A stretch of DNA of 64,000 nt from Turnera subulata (taxonomy: Eukaryota > Streptophyta > Magnoliopsida > Malpighiales > Passifloraceae), in NCBI GenBank assembly GCA_028386065.3, contig JAKUCV010004434.1:154966-218965 (forward strand), given 5' to 3'. The notes under the pieces are model-generated. The model worked only from the letters and a program-made list of their open reading frames with translations, was not told the DNA's origin and searched no databases. Below, piece after piece: positions 10,966 to 21,671 of the stretch (its first letter is position 1; the number at the start of each line of letters is the position of its first letter). Both the position numbers and the translations under genes were made by a program.

Positions 10966-11786
10966 ATGTGGGTTAGTTTTTCATCTCACATTCTTCTTGT
11001 AAATAACAATTGTCTGTTTTATTCTTTGTAAGAGCATTAGTCATATTTAAATTTAAAGCTCAGCGAAATATTGTTAACAAAGAATGTAATGGAATCTGTT
11101 TGTCATCAATTTCTATAATGAGAAGGCCTACTATATTGTTACCCTCCTTCCTCAGTATTCCATGCGTTTTTGAACTGTTGATTGTATTTGCTTTGTAGTA
11201 GCACTCCACCTGAAGTTATCCACTTAATTATGAACTCCGCTTTGAGTTTTCAGCAATAGTGTGGAGTTCCAGCTTCAAGTCTCTTTTGTCGATCCTTTTC
11301 CTTTTCCACCCAGTATGATTTTGAAATCACTGTTGCCCTTTTAGTGTAAGGTTCATGTTAACATTGGCCCCCTCTTGTTATTATCTTTTTCCTGTATTTC
11401 TTGTTTTATTCAACTTTTTTGCCCCATTAATTTACGTTTCTCGTTCTGTGCCTCCGATTGTTGAATGGAATTTTTCTGCAAGGTAATCACTTCCGTAAAC
11501 TGTAAATACACTTTTCAAAGATTGATCATGGACAGAATAAAAAGGATACTTAAAAGAAAGTTTTTAAATAAAATTTTTTCTTTTGACAAACAATACTTCA
11601 AGAAAGTTGGAAAGTACAGGGAGACAACAGATTACAAGTTGAACCAAGACTGGAAAAAGAAAAAGGGGCAAACTTAGAAATAAAAGAACACGAGGCATAC
11701 TCTTCTGCACATTAAACACACACCGAGACTGACATTCATATTGCACCAATCATAAGTGAATTGTTTCCACTTAAGATTAATGATGT
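10966..11786. other. Convergent intergenic region between PPR and CASP genes
   Basis: This AT-rich stretch must hold the 3' UTRs of the E-class PPR gene (+) and the CASP gene (-), which converge here. No repeat or further coding sequence was recognised; the short ORFs present have no family features. Confidence 0.6.
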
Positions 11787-12742
11787 TTATCTGCGGCGAG
11801 TGAGGGCCACGGCAGACAACAATATAAGCACAACGAAGATGGCGACTCCAATAAAGGATCCAATCAAAGAGCCAGAGATGCGCTCGCAAAAGGCATTGAA
11901 TTGTTGACAGATCGCAAACCAATTTGCCCTAGGGTTCCCATTGTGTGCGAGGTATACAATAGCTGCAGCTGCAGAAGCCCCAGCAGTTAAAAGCGCCAGC
12001 ATTGCCTACATACAAGGGTAAACTTTCCGTCAGCAACTTACTTGTAGTTATCCACTCACTTCATTTCAATGAAAACTCAAAGAACCAAGACTTGTTAGTC
12101 ATATTTTTCTATAAAATTAGATCTTTGTACGCATTTATGCACGTAGTTGACCTCATATATATGCTTTTGCATCATTTCTATATTGGTTTGTTGAGCGCAG
12201 TTCTTTCTATTTTTCTCTTATTTCAGTCCTGAAAGCATTACTTCTTGTTCTCATAAAGTTTTAAGAATTATTTTGTTACCGTATCAAAGATGACCAAGAT
12301 AACTCTACTGTTTTGGGCACTGCTCCTCACGATATTGAAGATAGACAGTGGGAGAGAGAGAAGCAGGTAGCCGCTTACAATGCCATTGGCAACTACGAAG
12401 AACCTATTCAAAGAGACAAGCAACAATTGGTTTATCAGGCTCGACGTTTTACCCTGCAAATATAATACTGATAACAAAAACAACTTAGCCATTGAGAGAC
12501 AGCTTCATTCTCTTGAAAACTACTTACGTAAGTGTTGGAAGATCATCATATTCGGCCCTGAACCGAATGAACTGCGTAAAGAAAGGGAGTGTTTCATTAG
12601 TGGTTGCCATGGCAATGGCACTCCCTAGAGTGGCAATGAAGGCAAGTATCCTCAGAATGAAGTCCAGGATGGACACTCCTCGGTTGACTCCTTTTGGGAC
12701 AGAGCTCTTGGCCTCAACAAACTCGACACCAGTTGGCTTCAT
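11787..12742 (-). CDS. CASP: Casparian strip membrane domain protein (CASP family)
   Basis: Three exons on the minus strand: 12742-12528, 12403-12280 and 12005-11787. Introns start GT and end AG, and the exons join in frame to 185 residues, the usual CASP length (about 185-190). CASPs are four-helix plasma-membrane proteins that form the endodermal scaffold directing lignin deposition at the Casparian strip. Exon 1 gives the cytosolic N-terminus, TM1 ([20 protein letters not shown]) and the first extracellular loop with ETLPFFTQF, the signature that separates true CASPs from CASP-like proteins. Exon 2 gives TM2 ([20 protein letters not shown]). Exon 3 holds [20 protein letters not shown] and the last TM. 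The position beside the two PPR genes resembles Arabidopsis At5g15290 (CASP5). Confidence 0.93.
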
Positions 12743-12872
12743 TTTGCCTGAGAGAGGGAGTCAAGAATGTCTATAGTTCACAAGTAGGAAGCTAAAAGCT
12801 TAGTGGAGAGGCAACGCTTAACTTGGGAGAAGAAGTTTTTGTTGTGTGCATAGCTGAGATGAGTAGCATGGG

Positions 12873-12880
12873 TATTTATA
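12873..12880 (-). promoter_or_regulatory. Probable TATA box of the CASP gene
   Basis: TATAAATA on the minus strand, about 130 bp upstream of the CASP start codon, inside a CATGCATATAAATACC context. Position and sequence fit a plant core promoter; transcription start was not observed. Confidence 0.5.
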
Positions 12881-14907
12881 TGCATGTTTGAATGTGAAAC
12901 CATGCATACCTGTCAATAAGAGGAGTAGCAGTTCACCAGATGCTAGAGATAACCGCACTTCCATTAAAAAAATTGCCACATGTCCATTGGTTCATGTTAT
13001 ACCAGGAATCTTAAGGCTTCTTGAACAAAAAGAATACCTGCCGTACTTGCTCTATGATTTAATAATGAGGTTCTTAATCTTTCCAACTCCACCACCACAT
13101 GCCTGCCCGTTTTTGGGAAGTGACTAAAGTTTCCTACTTTTGGATACATATAGATGACAAAAACAATAGCTGCTCTAGATTAATACCCTAATTAAAATGT
13201 TCTTCATTAAGCAGAGTTAACACAGTCCAACCTGGTGGGAAGCCTATGAGCATATATGGGGCAGTTGACATAATCTTGGGGCACTGTCTAAAGGCAATGA
13301 CGCGTCACCTTTAAGTTGGTACATGATTGATGTCATCTTCAGTTGAACCAATTAAACTAAGCAATCCAAGAATGACTTCATGAACCAATCCACTTAATCC
13401 CTTAGTTAGTTAGTTCCCCGCGCATTCCACACGGAAAGGAAGCTACAGTACAAGGTAGTTGGTTAATTAATGGGGTTAAGAGTTAATCATTGACACAGCC
13501 AAAATGGATATAACCCTTCATTGGGTATGGGATGCAACGGCACTAAGAGAAATATACATATTAGTTACCTTACCCTTTGCATAATAGTAAAGAACTACTT
13601 CCAGTTGACCAGTACTTCTACGTACTCTTCAAACTTTCGGGTTCCTTCAACGAATAGGAGGCAAGATGAGGATTCTGGATAACCATTCTTGGAGTGGATG
13701 GATGCCAAAAAGTCACAAAGAAGTAGTGGTCTTGTGCGTTTATGCATGACAAAACAGACTAAAATTTGACATGGTGATGATGTCACTTCAAAATTATCAT
13801 CCTAGATAAATTTCTCTACAAAAGTGTACATCCTCCATCAATCATGCATTTGTTCTTATTAATATTTGCACAATATCCGCTTGGATTAGCTTCTTCATTG
13901 GATTTGAAGCGTACTTGATGTATCATAGTTTGAGAAATAGATTCGAGTCTACGTAATGCGGGAGAAATAATGCTCCTATAACAATTTACAAAATACTTGG
14001 TGAAATGATGTTGTAGTTGTTTTGGACAAACTATCGAAATATTAATAACAAAATACAATATGTATCCAAATTTAACAAACAACCAATAAGGTGGTACAAA
14101 TTGGTGGGAGGCAGAGAAAAAGCAATAAACCCAAAAATGGTGTTGTCTTTTATGCAAAAAGTCTAAGCTAATATGAGACAGTGAAACCCATATATGATCA
14201 ATCTAGCACATGAACCCTTGGTGCTCCATCAGAACAGATGGGTTTGCCGTGTATAATTAGCATTTGCCCCTGGAGAGCCGAGCACAACAACAGAGAAAGA
14301 AGGAAAAACTACAACCAGTGACCAAACTGGTTTATTAATTCTGGCACAAGCATGCCTAGGATTAAAGTCTTCATTACCCTGGGGTCAAACTGAGAAAGGA
14401 AGACAAAGAAATTAAATGACAAGTTGAGATGTAGTTGGTGAAAGGCTGAAAGAACAAGCAACCAATCCACCTTGTTGTAATTTACTTTTATCAATCTTCT
14501 TGTAAGATTAGTGTGAAAAGAAAAGAGAGGTATAAGTAGCAGGTTATAGAATGGAGTAACTGTGTCACTGTAATTTTACATGGTCTTTGCTGGGCCTATA
14601 AACAAACATAATGCCCAGTTTGGTACGCGGGACAGGACGGGACAAAAAACTTTGTCCTGCGTGTGATGCCCCATGGATGGGACGCGAGCTTGGGACACGA
14701 GGGAAGTACCTTTCTATGAGAAACTTTATTATCATGTATTCGTAGCACAACAGAATTCAGTGATATACATGTCATTGTACAAAAGAATTAGCATCCTATC
14801 TAACAATGTTAGAAACTAAGCCCAGAAGCCACGGAAAAAATGGTCTTCCACTGTAACAATATAGGAACACAGACTAACAAATTAATGTAATGAATCTATC
14901 AATACAA
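12881..14907. other. Intergenic region upstream of CASP, downstream of long PPR gene
   Basis: About 2 kb of AT-rich DNA. It should contain the CASP promoter and the 3' UTR of the 14908-18801 gene. Nothing else coding was recognised. A short GC-rich patch near 14610-14700 (GGTACGCGGGACAGGACGGGAC) looks like an old transposon scrap but could not be classified. Confidence 0.5.
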
Positions 14908-17900
14908 TTATGAAGCCTTGTCTTTTTTACTAACCCATTTGGCGGTTGATTCCTGTCTATGAGGAAATGCACCACCAGAAAGCAGCCTTGAAAGGAAACC
15001 CTGACTGCTGTCCTTGTTATCCTTTGAAGTGGAGCTACTTAAATTACTTATAAGAGACCACTGGGTATCAAAATCAGGCTCATAACCACTCTGTTGCATC
15101 ATTTGCATGAGCTTTGATGCCTTCCTTGGATTGTTTCCAGAGCGGTACCCGTCAATTACAGAGGAGTACATCATTCTGGTTGGTGTTTCACCAAGACGAA
15201 CCATAGACATAACAAGCTTTTCTGCTTCTTCTGTTAGACCATGTTCGCAAAGTTTGCTGATAAGCACGTCCCATGTATCAATACTTGGCCTAAGATCCCT
15301 AGCCAACATCTCATCATGGAAACTCATGGCTCTGTCAAGTTGGTTCCATGAGCAGAAACTGTGGATTATAGAATCATAACTAGCAGAGTTTGGGGTATTT
15401 CCTTTCTTCAACATAACGTTCAGAAGATCAACTGCCTTGTTTAGTCTTCCGGAGTAACAAAACCGCTTAATTAAGTTGTCGTAATTGATAGTATCAGGAA
15501 TCAGATCTTTTTCCATCAATCTATCCAGAAAACTCTCAGCTTTTTGAATCTTATCATGAGAAAGAAGCCCCTCAACAATAACATTTTGAACAACAGAGCC
15601 ATGAGTCCAACCTCTGAATTCCATTTCTTGACTCAATTCCAAGGCTTTACCAAGTTGTCCGTCATCACAGAGGCGGGTTATTACTGCACTTAAGCTGCGA
15701 TAGCTTGGTCTGAATCCCTGTGAAATCATAGTAGAGAGATAATATAGACAACTAGAGACATCTTTACAGTTTGCAAACCCATATGTTAGAAAATCGTAAG
15801 TAACTTTGTTAGGTGTTAGCCTCCTTTCCTGTAACTCAGTAAAAACTTCATTCACAACCATGCTGTTCTGAGATGCGAAAAGATAGAAAATCAGAATATT
15901 GTAAAGCGTGAGGCAATCAGCCTCAGCCTCAGTTTCTCCAAGCATGACGTCCTTCAGGTTCATTGCACAAACAACTCTATCCTCCAAACACATCAACCGC
16001 ACCCAGTACCGGAAACTTGAGAGTGATATTTTTGGACATTTTCTTATTAACATACCAAGCAACTCCGAAGCTTTCCTTGAGTCATTAGCTTGGCAATATC
16101 CTTGAAATAGTGCGTCATAAATCTCAACATCTGGAAGCAGCCCCTTTGACAACATGTCCAGAAATAGATTGGCTGCTTCTACTAACTTTCCTCGTATACA
16201 AAATCCTTTAATTAAAGCACAATCAATAGAGAATGAGAATCTAGGGTCTTCTTTTAAAATAGCCTCTCTCAATACAAGAGCTTTGGCATATTTACCAACT
16301 CTACATAGCTCAGAAATCAAAACTGGAGAAACATCCGCAGAAGGAAGCAAGCCCTTGGCAAGCATCATGTCCAATATTGTAAAAGCAACTTCATGTTTTT
16401 TCTCCTTGCACAATCCCCCTATCATATTGCTATAAGCAATGTCATCCAAGACATAACCCTTATTTAGTAGTCCTTCCACCAGCATGTGTGCAATGGATGC
16501 AGAGCCTGAGACAGAAAGCTTTTCAAGATAGACATGAAAAAGTCCTAATCTCGAGTTAGGGAAGGATACCAGCATGCTTTGAAGAAGCTCTAATGTCTCC
16601 TTCAACATTCCATGACTGCACAGACATTCAACAACGGTATTGAAATCCTCAACCACAGGTAGCCAATTCCCCGTTCGAGCAATATCCCAAAAATTATGAA
16701 GTATTGGTAAATTGCCTTTCTTACATAATCTCATCAATAGAGCAGTATATGTCTCATTCTTAACTGATAAATCCCTCTGAAGCATTTGGTTGAATATTAT
16801 CCAAGCTTTGTAGACTGATCCGTTCTTGGAGTATGCTTGGACTAGAAGGTTGAGAGCTTCTTGATCTAGCTGATCAATCAATTTTGGCATTTTCTCCATA
16901 AGACTCCCAAATATCTTGATATAGGAACGGAATTTGAGTCCCCTCACTAATGCAGACAAAGCAGAAAGAGATAGATCTTGACCCCATCGTGACATTTCAT
17001 TGCTCATCAGTAACGCAGCCTGAAAATTACCAAGATTGCATGCCTCCTTTATAAGCAGACTAAAATCAGGAGTTAGGGAATTTTCAATAATCTCAGTTAC
17101 CTTTTTCTCGTAGTCCTCCAGGTTGGTATCTAGGTAAAGACCATTCCCAATATTGTCATAGAATTCAGTGTTGGAAAACCTCACATCATTATCCCTTCTT
17201 AACCTCACAGATAATGGATCAAGACCCAATACTGCAAAAGCTTTCGAAAGCGGATCATCATGTGGAGAGGATGCAACCAAACCACTAGTCACCATTTTGA
17301 GGACAACCATCTTTGCTTTATCAAATTGTCTAAATTTGCAATATCCTGCCAGAAGAACTTTGTAAGTAGATAACACTGGGGTTGTTCCCCTATCCACCAT
17401 TTCGTCAAGAATGAGTTGCGCATGCTGCCACAAACCCTCCCTGAAAACAGCCCCAAGAAGAGCATTGTAAGTCCATGTATCGGGTGTAAGGCCTCTAGAC
17501 AACATCTCTGACAAATAAAGAAAGGCCTTCCTCAAATTTCTTTCACTGCAACAACCGCTAATCAGGATTCCAAAAGTAATTTCATCAGGCCTGAAGTGCA
17601 AGTCCTCCAGTTCCAGCCTGAATGAATTCGCACTTTCTACACCAAAGTTGCTACATAAACTTCTTATAATCTTGTTGCCAGTCAGAATGTTTGGTGAACA
17701 ATTCGTCCTAACAAAGAAACTCAGCAAATCTCCAAAATCCTTCTTCTCACAATACCCACCAGCAATGTCATTGAGAACAGAGTTGCTAGGCTCAAAACCC
17801 AAGGCCATAACCTTCTTGGTAAGATTACTTGCTTCTTGAATCATCCCATACCTACAAAGTAATCGAACAACATTCTCAAATCTAGCCATTTCTTCATCAC

Positions 17901-18801
17901 TTAGATCATCAATACCCGTCCGAAGCATATCCAGACAAACTCGAGAAGCCAGATTAGGTCTCTTCATCCTCACCAGAAGATCCAAAAGCACACCGTAACA
18001 CAACGGGGATGGCACCAACCCCTGCTCCCTCATTCGATCGTATACCAAAACAGCCCTTTCTACATCACTCTCACCAACATACCCTTCAACCAAACTTCCA
18101 AAAATCCCACTATTATCCAATGAAATCCCTTGCCTCTCCATCGTCAAAAGCAACACCTGAACCTCTCTAAACATCCCAAACCGAACAAGAATCGAGGCCA
18201 TAACCTCACATGATTCAGGAAGATGCCTGAAACCCTTATCCTGGTCACGAGCCCACTTGAAAAAATCCCACAAAGACTCAACCTTTGAACCCTTAACCTC
18301 AACCCTTTCACACTCAAACTGAAAACCCAACAATATTTCAAGCACATCTTCGGGTAACAACCTCAAAGCCCTCATAAAACGCCTGGCAACATCAGGTATA
18401 ACATTCGAGATGTCCAAGATGAAGTCTTTGAGAGAAGCAGAATTAACAAAGTCCTCTCTTTTGCCTTTACTTTTATCAAATAAATGCGAACACTTAGATA
18501 TGACGGATTGCACAACCGCAGTACACTCTGCAGACGACAAACCCACCTGGGTTTTTCTGGTTTGGTGAGTAGCAGAAGGGGATGGCTGTGAAGGCTCGGT
18601 GGCAGAAGTGGCGAACAGGTGGGGTTTGATAAAGCAGAGAGAGTAGTAGTAGTAGGAAGAAATAGTGCTAACCTGTTTAAGTTTGGGAATTCGGGAGTTG
18701 TGAGAATGCAGAATTTGGAGTATGTTACTGCAAAGTAGAGTGGTTGTAGTGGTTGTTCTCCTTGCTCTCATGGCTACTACATTTGCTCGAGTTCTGGCCA
18801 C
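14908..18801 (-). CDS. P-class pentatricopeptide repeat protein, very long, At5g15280-like
   Basis: An intronless gene of 1297 residues. The N-terminal ~65 residues are rich in Arg, Ser and Thr and poor in acids (MARTRANVVAMRARRTTTTT), typical of a mitochondrial targeting peptide. The rest is mostly tandem 35-residue P-type PPR motifs, for example PDTWTYNALLGAVFREGLWQ, TPVLSTYKVLLAGYCKFRQF and PNSASYDSIIHSFCSWNQLD. A less regular middle region and a low-complexity Ser-rich C-terminus (NLSSSTSKDNKDSSQG) follow the same plan as Arabidopsis At5g15280 (about 1.2 kilo-residues). P-class PPRs stabilise, cleave or help translate specific organellar transcripts. No DYW, SMR or E domain is seen. It is transcribed toward the CASP gene in the same orientation; the next gene upstream is divergent. 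Confidence 0.95.
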   Translation of the reverse strand: MARTRANVVAMRARRTTTTTTLLCSNILQILHSHNSRIPKLKQVSTISSYYYYSLCFIKPHLFATSATEPSQPSPSATHQTRKTQVGLSSAECTAVVQSVISKCSHLFDKSKGKREDFVNSASLKDFILDISNVIPDVARRFMRALRLLPEDVLEILLGFQFECERVEVKGSKVESLWDFFKWARDQDKGFRHLPESCEVMASILVRFGMFREVQVLLLTMERQGISLDNSGIFGSLVEGYVGESDVERAVLVYDRMREQGLVPSPLCYGVLLDLLVRMKRPNLASRVCLDMLRTGIDDLSDEEMARFENVVRLLCRYGMIQEASNLTKKVMALGFEPSNSVLNDIAGGYCEKKDFGDLLSFFVRTNCSPNILTGNKIIRSLCSNFGVESANSFRLELEDLHFRPDEITFGILISGCCSERNLRKAFLYLSEMLSRGLTPDTWTYNALLGAVFREGLWQHAQLILDEMVDRGTTPVLSTYKVLLAGYCKFRQFDKAKMVVLKMVTSGLVASSPHDDPLSKAFAVLGLDPLSVRLRRDNDVRFSNTEFYDNIGNGLYLDTNLEDYEKKVTEIIENSLTPDFSLLIKEACNLGNFQAALLMSNEMSRWGQDLSLSALSALVRGLKFRSYIKIFGSLMEKMPKLIDQLDQEALNLLVQAYSKNGSVYKAWIIFNQMLQRDLSVKNETYTALLMRLCKKGNLPILHNFWDIARTGNWLPVVEDFNTVVECLCSHGMLKETLELLQSMLVSFPNSRLGLFHVYLEKLSVSGSASIAHMLVEGLLNKGYVLDDIAYSNMIGGLCKEKKHEVAFTILDMMLAKGLLPSADVSPVLISELCRVGKYAKALVLREAILKEDPRFSFSIDCALIKGFCIRGKLVEAANLFLDMLSKGLLPDVEIYDALFQGYCQANDSRKASELLGMLIRKCPKISLSSFRYWVRLMCLEDRVVCAMNLKDVMLGETEAEADCLTLYNILIFYLFASQNSMVVNEVFTELQERRLTPNKVTYDFLTYGFANCKDVSSCLYYLSTMISQGFRPSYRSLSAVITRLCDDGQLGKALELSQEMEFRGWTHGSVVQNVIVEGLLSHDKIQKAESFLDRLMEKDLIPDTINYDNLIKRFCYSGRLNKAVDLLNVMLKKGNTPNSASYDSIIHSFCSWNQLDRAMSFHDEMLARDLRPSIDTWDVLISKLCEHGLTEEAEKLVMSMVRLGETPTRMMYSSVIDGYRSGNNPRKASKLMQMMQQSGYEPDFDTQWSLISNLSSSTSKDNKDSSQGFLSRLLSGGAFPHRQESTAKWVSKKDKAS

Positions 18802-19656
18802 TTCGCTTCTGGGTTCGATTCAAATGGGGAGGAAAGAGCAGAATTTTGGTTTTCGTAAACGCCGCAATTCGATAACAAACGACTCGTCGGTTTTGCTGAT
18901 TCTTTGTATTTTGGACTGAAAGCTTGATTAAGAGATTAACTAGAGATCCCAGGTATCAGGTAATTTGGCTACGTTTTAAAAGAAAAAAAAAAAACATGAT
19001 CTGGCTTTTTGTCGGATTCCAATGTATACTTTTTAAAAACAAAAAGTATTTTTTACCAGATTAATAAAAATTTCATGATATAATGTACCTGGTAGAATCA
19101 ATACCTCCCGGAATTAAACCCTATTCATCCATAATGTTAATGTTATATGGTACAAGCAAAATTCATAAATGAACCAACCAGTCTATATCAACCCTCCTCA
19201 ATTTCAGATGTTAAAAAAACTCCTGGATTGATTTTAGAACTTCTTAGAATTAACGAGTAAGAAGCTGCTGCAATCTAGTCCTTTTTGTTTTGGAGATCGG
19301 AAGACAAAAACCAAGTTGAAGCATTGGGCCACCTAGTTGAGTCAATAAATAGTAAAATAGGCAAATAACACAACTTTCTTTTATTTTAAAGTAGATATTT
19401 CTTTTATTAAATTATAAACACATAAAAAAAATCTTTAAGTAGCTTCTACAATGAGAGTTGACTTTCACATCTAGAGAATGGCTTAAGCTTGGTCTTAAAG
19501 GGCAAGAGGACAATTTTTAAGTCTCACCATTAATTCTTCAATCTTTCATCAAACCAAAATCAAAACACAACTCTAAACAAGATTAGTGTCCTCTCTCCCC
19601 CCTCTGCTCCTACTTAAAAAGCAAGAATTACAAAGAAGTCAAACAGAGACGAGAAC
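18802..19656. other. Divergent promoter region between long PPR gene and small membrane protein gene
   Basis: AT-rich region that must contain both divergent promoters. A CT-rich stretch (TCCTCTCTCCCCCCTCTGC, about 19590) lies close upstream of the plus-strand gene. No repeat or further gene was recognised. Confidence 0.5.
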
Positions 19657-19818
19657 ATGAATCAGAACTTGAGCTCTCTCTTGATTGGATTGGTGGGTGC
19701 AGCAATCACCTTGTCTGCATATTCCCAGACCTTCACCTCACCAACGCAATGTATCACTACCGGCCTCGTTGTTCTCATGGTTGGCTTGCTTGTCAGGGAG
19801 GGTTTCATATCCTTCTAG
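19657..19818 (+). CDS. Small membrane protein, 53 residues, function unknown
   Basis: A complete single-exon ORF, MNQNLSSLL... to ...REGFISF, 53 residues. It has two hydrophobic segments (about residues 5-22, LSSLLIGLVGAAITLSAY, and 33-46, ITTGLVVLMVGLLV) separated by a short polar Thr/Ser/Pro linker with one Cys, so a membrane hairpin is likely. The Arg-Glu pair after helix 2 (VREGF) would lie at the membrane edge. The flanks look genic: a CT-rich leader upstream and a stop followed by AT-rich DNA. I do not recognise the family by name. The balanced composition argues against a chance ORF. Localisation (ER, mitochondrial or plastid envelope) cannot be decided from sequence. Confidence 0.65.
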   Translation: MNQNLSSLLIGLVGAAITLSAYSQTFTSPTQCITTGLVVLMVGLLVREGFISF

Positions 19819-21154
19819 CTAGTACAAACATGTCATACTTCTCCTGATGAAGAACCTGGTATGATTAGCTCTAATAATATGTATTTTTCTTTTACTTGTA
19901 TGCGTATTCAGTATTAATGAACAAGTCCGTTTCTGATTATTTCTTTGGAGAGAATTAACACCGTTATATACATATATTTGTGTATCTATAGTCTATACAC
20001 ATATATGAGCTACATATGTATGTATAACGTCCTATTGTGTCTCATCTAGCTACATGGTAACTCAGAAAGCGCCCAAGAGCGGATCATTTCTTTGTCAGTG
20101 TCATATATATGTTGATAGATCCTTTCGTCCATTATTACTCTTAATATGTATCCCGTCAACGAATTCTATTTGGAATATGAAGTCCTTATTACATGTTCCT
20201 CGTCTTTCAGAGAATAATAGTATATGTAGCTGCAATCCACAGCCATAAAGGGTTCATCCAGGCTGCAGATCGGTTAAATTATTTAATTTCAGAGCTCAAA
20301 ATTTATAGCTTAACATTTCATACTTCAATTAATCCATGGCTTATGGCTTCAATCATCATGACATCCGAGAAGAACTTTATCATCAATGTTCCTGGCGATT
20401 GATTAACTATAATTTTGTTGGCGAGGCTGCCTGCAGAACGCATAGGAAGAGTATGTGTCCATGTCAAATGAATTTTATGTAACAATCCAGACAACAAGCT
20501 TGAGCAACCCTCCAATGCATCGAATCATCCGTGCCACAATTAAGGTATAACATATTGTTCTGGAAAAATAAAAAGGCACAACAGATGGTGTACATATAAA
20601 TGCCTGCGTCTTTGCATCTAGGGAGAACATTGAAAACTTTGCACTGCCTACATTGATGCCTTACTTCGTTTAGTGCAGCGTACACCAACTAGTGTTTCAG
20701 CCTACACCAAAGCTATATTCTACCTTCTACTTTACCTGCCCAGTATGAAAATTAACAAACGGCATTGCTATGAAGAAGACAATGCTTCTGTATAGTTTGC
20801 TCCTTATGTTCAATCATTGCAAGCAATCATACAGAACCACTGTTTTTTAAATAACATACCATACGTACGAGTTACAAGAAGATTGACTGAAATGACACTG
20901 GGAACGCAGGCAAGTGGATGGAAGATTGTAGAATTGATGGTTATGTACGCCTGCAAAATGTAGAAGTTAAGTTAGGAAATTAATGGTTCACAACTTGAAC
21001 AGATAAAACATGGTAAGGGACATTTTATATACGAGAAGGAAGAACGTGACCATTTGCTATGTAATTATTTGCCTGGATTACAGCAGGTATTGGCAGGCAC
21101 GTCAATAGTAAGAATTCATATTATATTATCATCATGGATCTAGCATGAGAAAAG
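19819..21154. other. Intergenic, no gene recognised
   Basis: AT-rich DNA between the 53-residue ORF and the MIR169 hairpin. It should contain the 3' UTR of the former. Short ORFs present show no family features and no repeat structure was noticed. Confidence 0.5.
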
Positions 21155-21353
21155 GAGGCAGTTGTTTAGCCAGAGATGACTTGCCGATCGACCTGTAAGC
21201 AGCTTAACACATACTATAACTATAGGAAATGTAGGCTTTTATATTGGTGGATTTGTGTAGTTAACATATATATATTGGTAGCTTTGTGATGATGTTTTAT
21301 AAATACGCCAAGAGTTGCCGGCAAGTCATCCTTGGCTGTACAACATAAGCCTC
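21155..21353 (-). ncRNA. MIR169: MIR169 precursor hairpin
   Basis: On the minus strand a 21-nt segment (complement of 21318-21338, starting CAGCCAAGGATGACTTG) equals the canonical miR169b/c sequence as I remember it. The opposite arm (21167-21186) reads GGCAAGTCATCTCTGGCTA and pairs with it with few mismatches. Pairing continues outward (GAGGC/GCCTC at the base, TTGT/ACAA beside the mature arm), giving a ~199-nt fold-back with a ~130-nt loop, typical for MIR169. The mature sequence is on the 5' arm. miR169 directs cleavage of NF-YA mRNAs in nitrogen, phosphate, drought and flowering responses. The plus strand could also fold, but its arm departs from the family at the third to fifth conserved bases, so minus is preferred. 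Confidence 0.85.
21318..21338 (-). ncRNA. miR169: Mature miR169 (5' arm)
   Basis: The complement of these 21 bases starts CAGCCAAGGATGACTTGCC and ends GG, matching the conserved miR169 family, which is complementary to sites in NF-YA 3' UTRs. The star strand would come from 21167-21186. Confidence 0.85.
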
Positions 21354-21664
21354 ATTCCCTCATGCAAGACCTAAGATGAAAAACATCACCACAGATTTGC
21401 ATTCCCCCCAAAATTAATATTTTTCTTGGAGAAGGAAACAGACATTGCAGACAGATGGCCGGCAGGCCACACAATACCAAATTTCCCAAAGAAGGGAGAC
21501 AACATTCCTTGCTTGAAAAAAGAAACAGACAGCAGCTCTCATATTTTAACAAGAAACCAAGGAGAGACATCTAGAGAAGAAAGAAGCAGATTGGACTTCA
21601 AGGCTATCTTGGCAGGGAATGCACGAATAGGGTTTGGAGTGAGGGAGGAGACACTAGGGGCTAC

Positions 21665-21671
21665 TTATATA
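21665..21671 (-). promoter_or_regulatory. Possible TATA box of MIR169
   Basis: TATATAA on the minus strand (context TAGTATATAAGTAGCC), about 310 bp upstream of the hairpin base, a plausible distance for a plant pri-miRNA promoter. No supporting transcript evidence is available. Confidence 0.35.
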
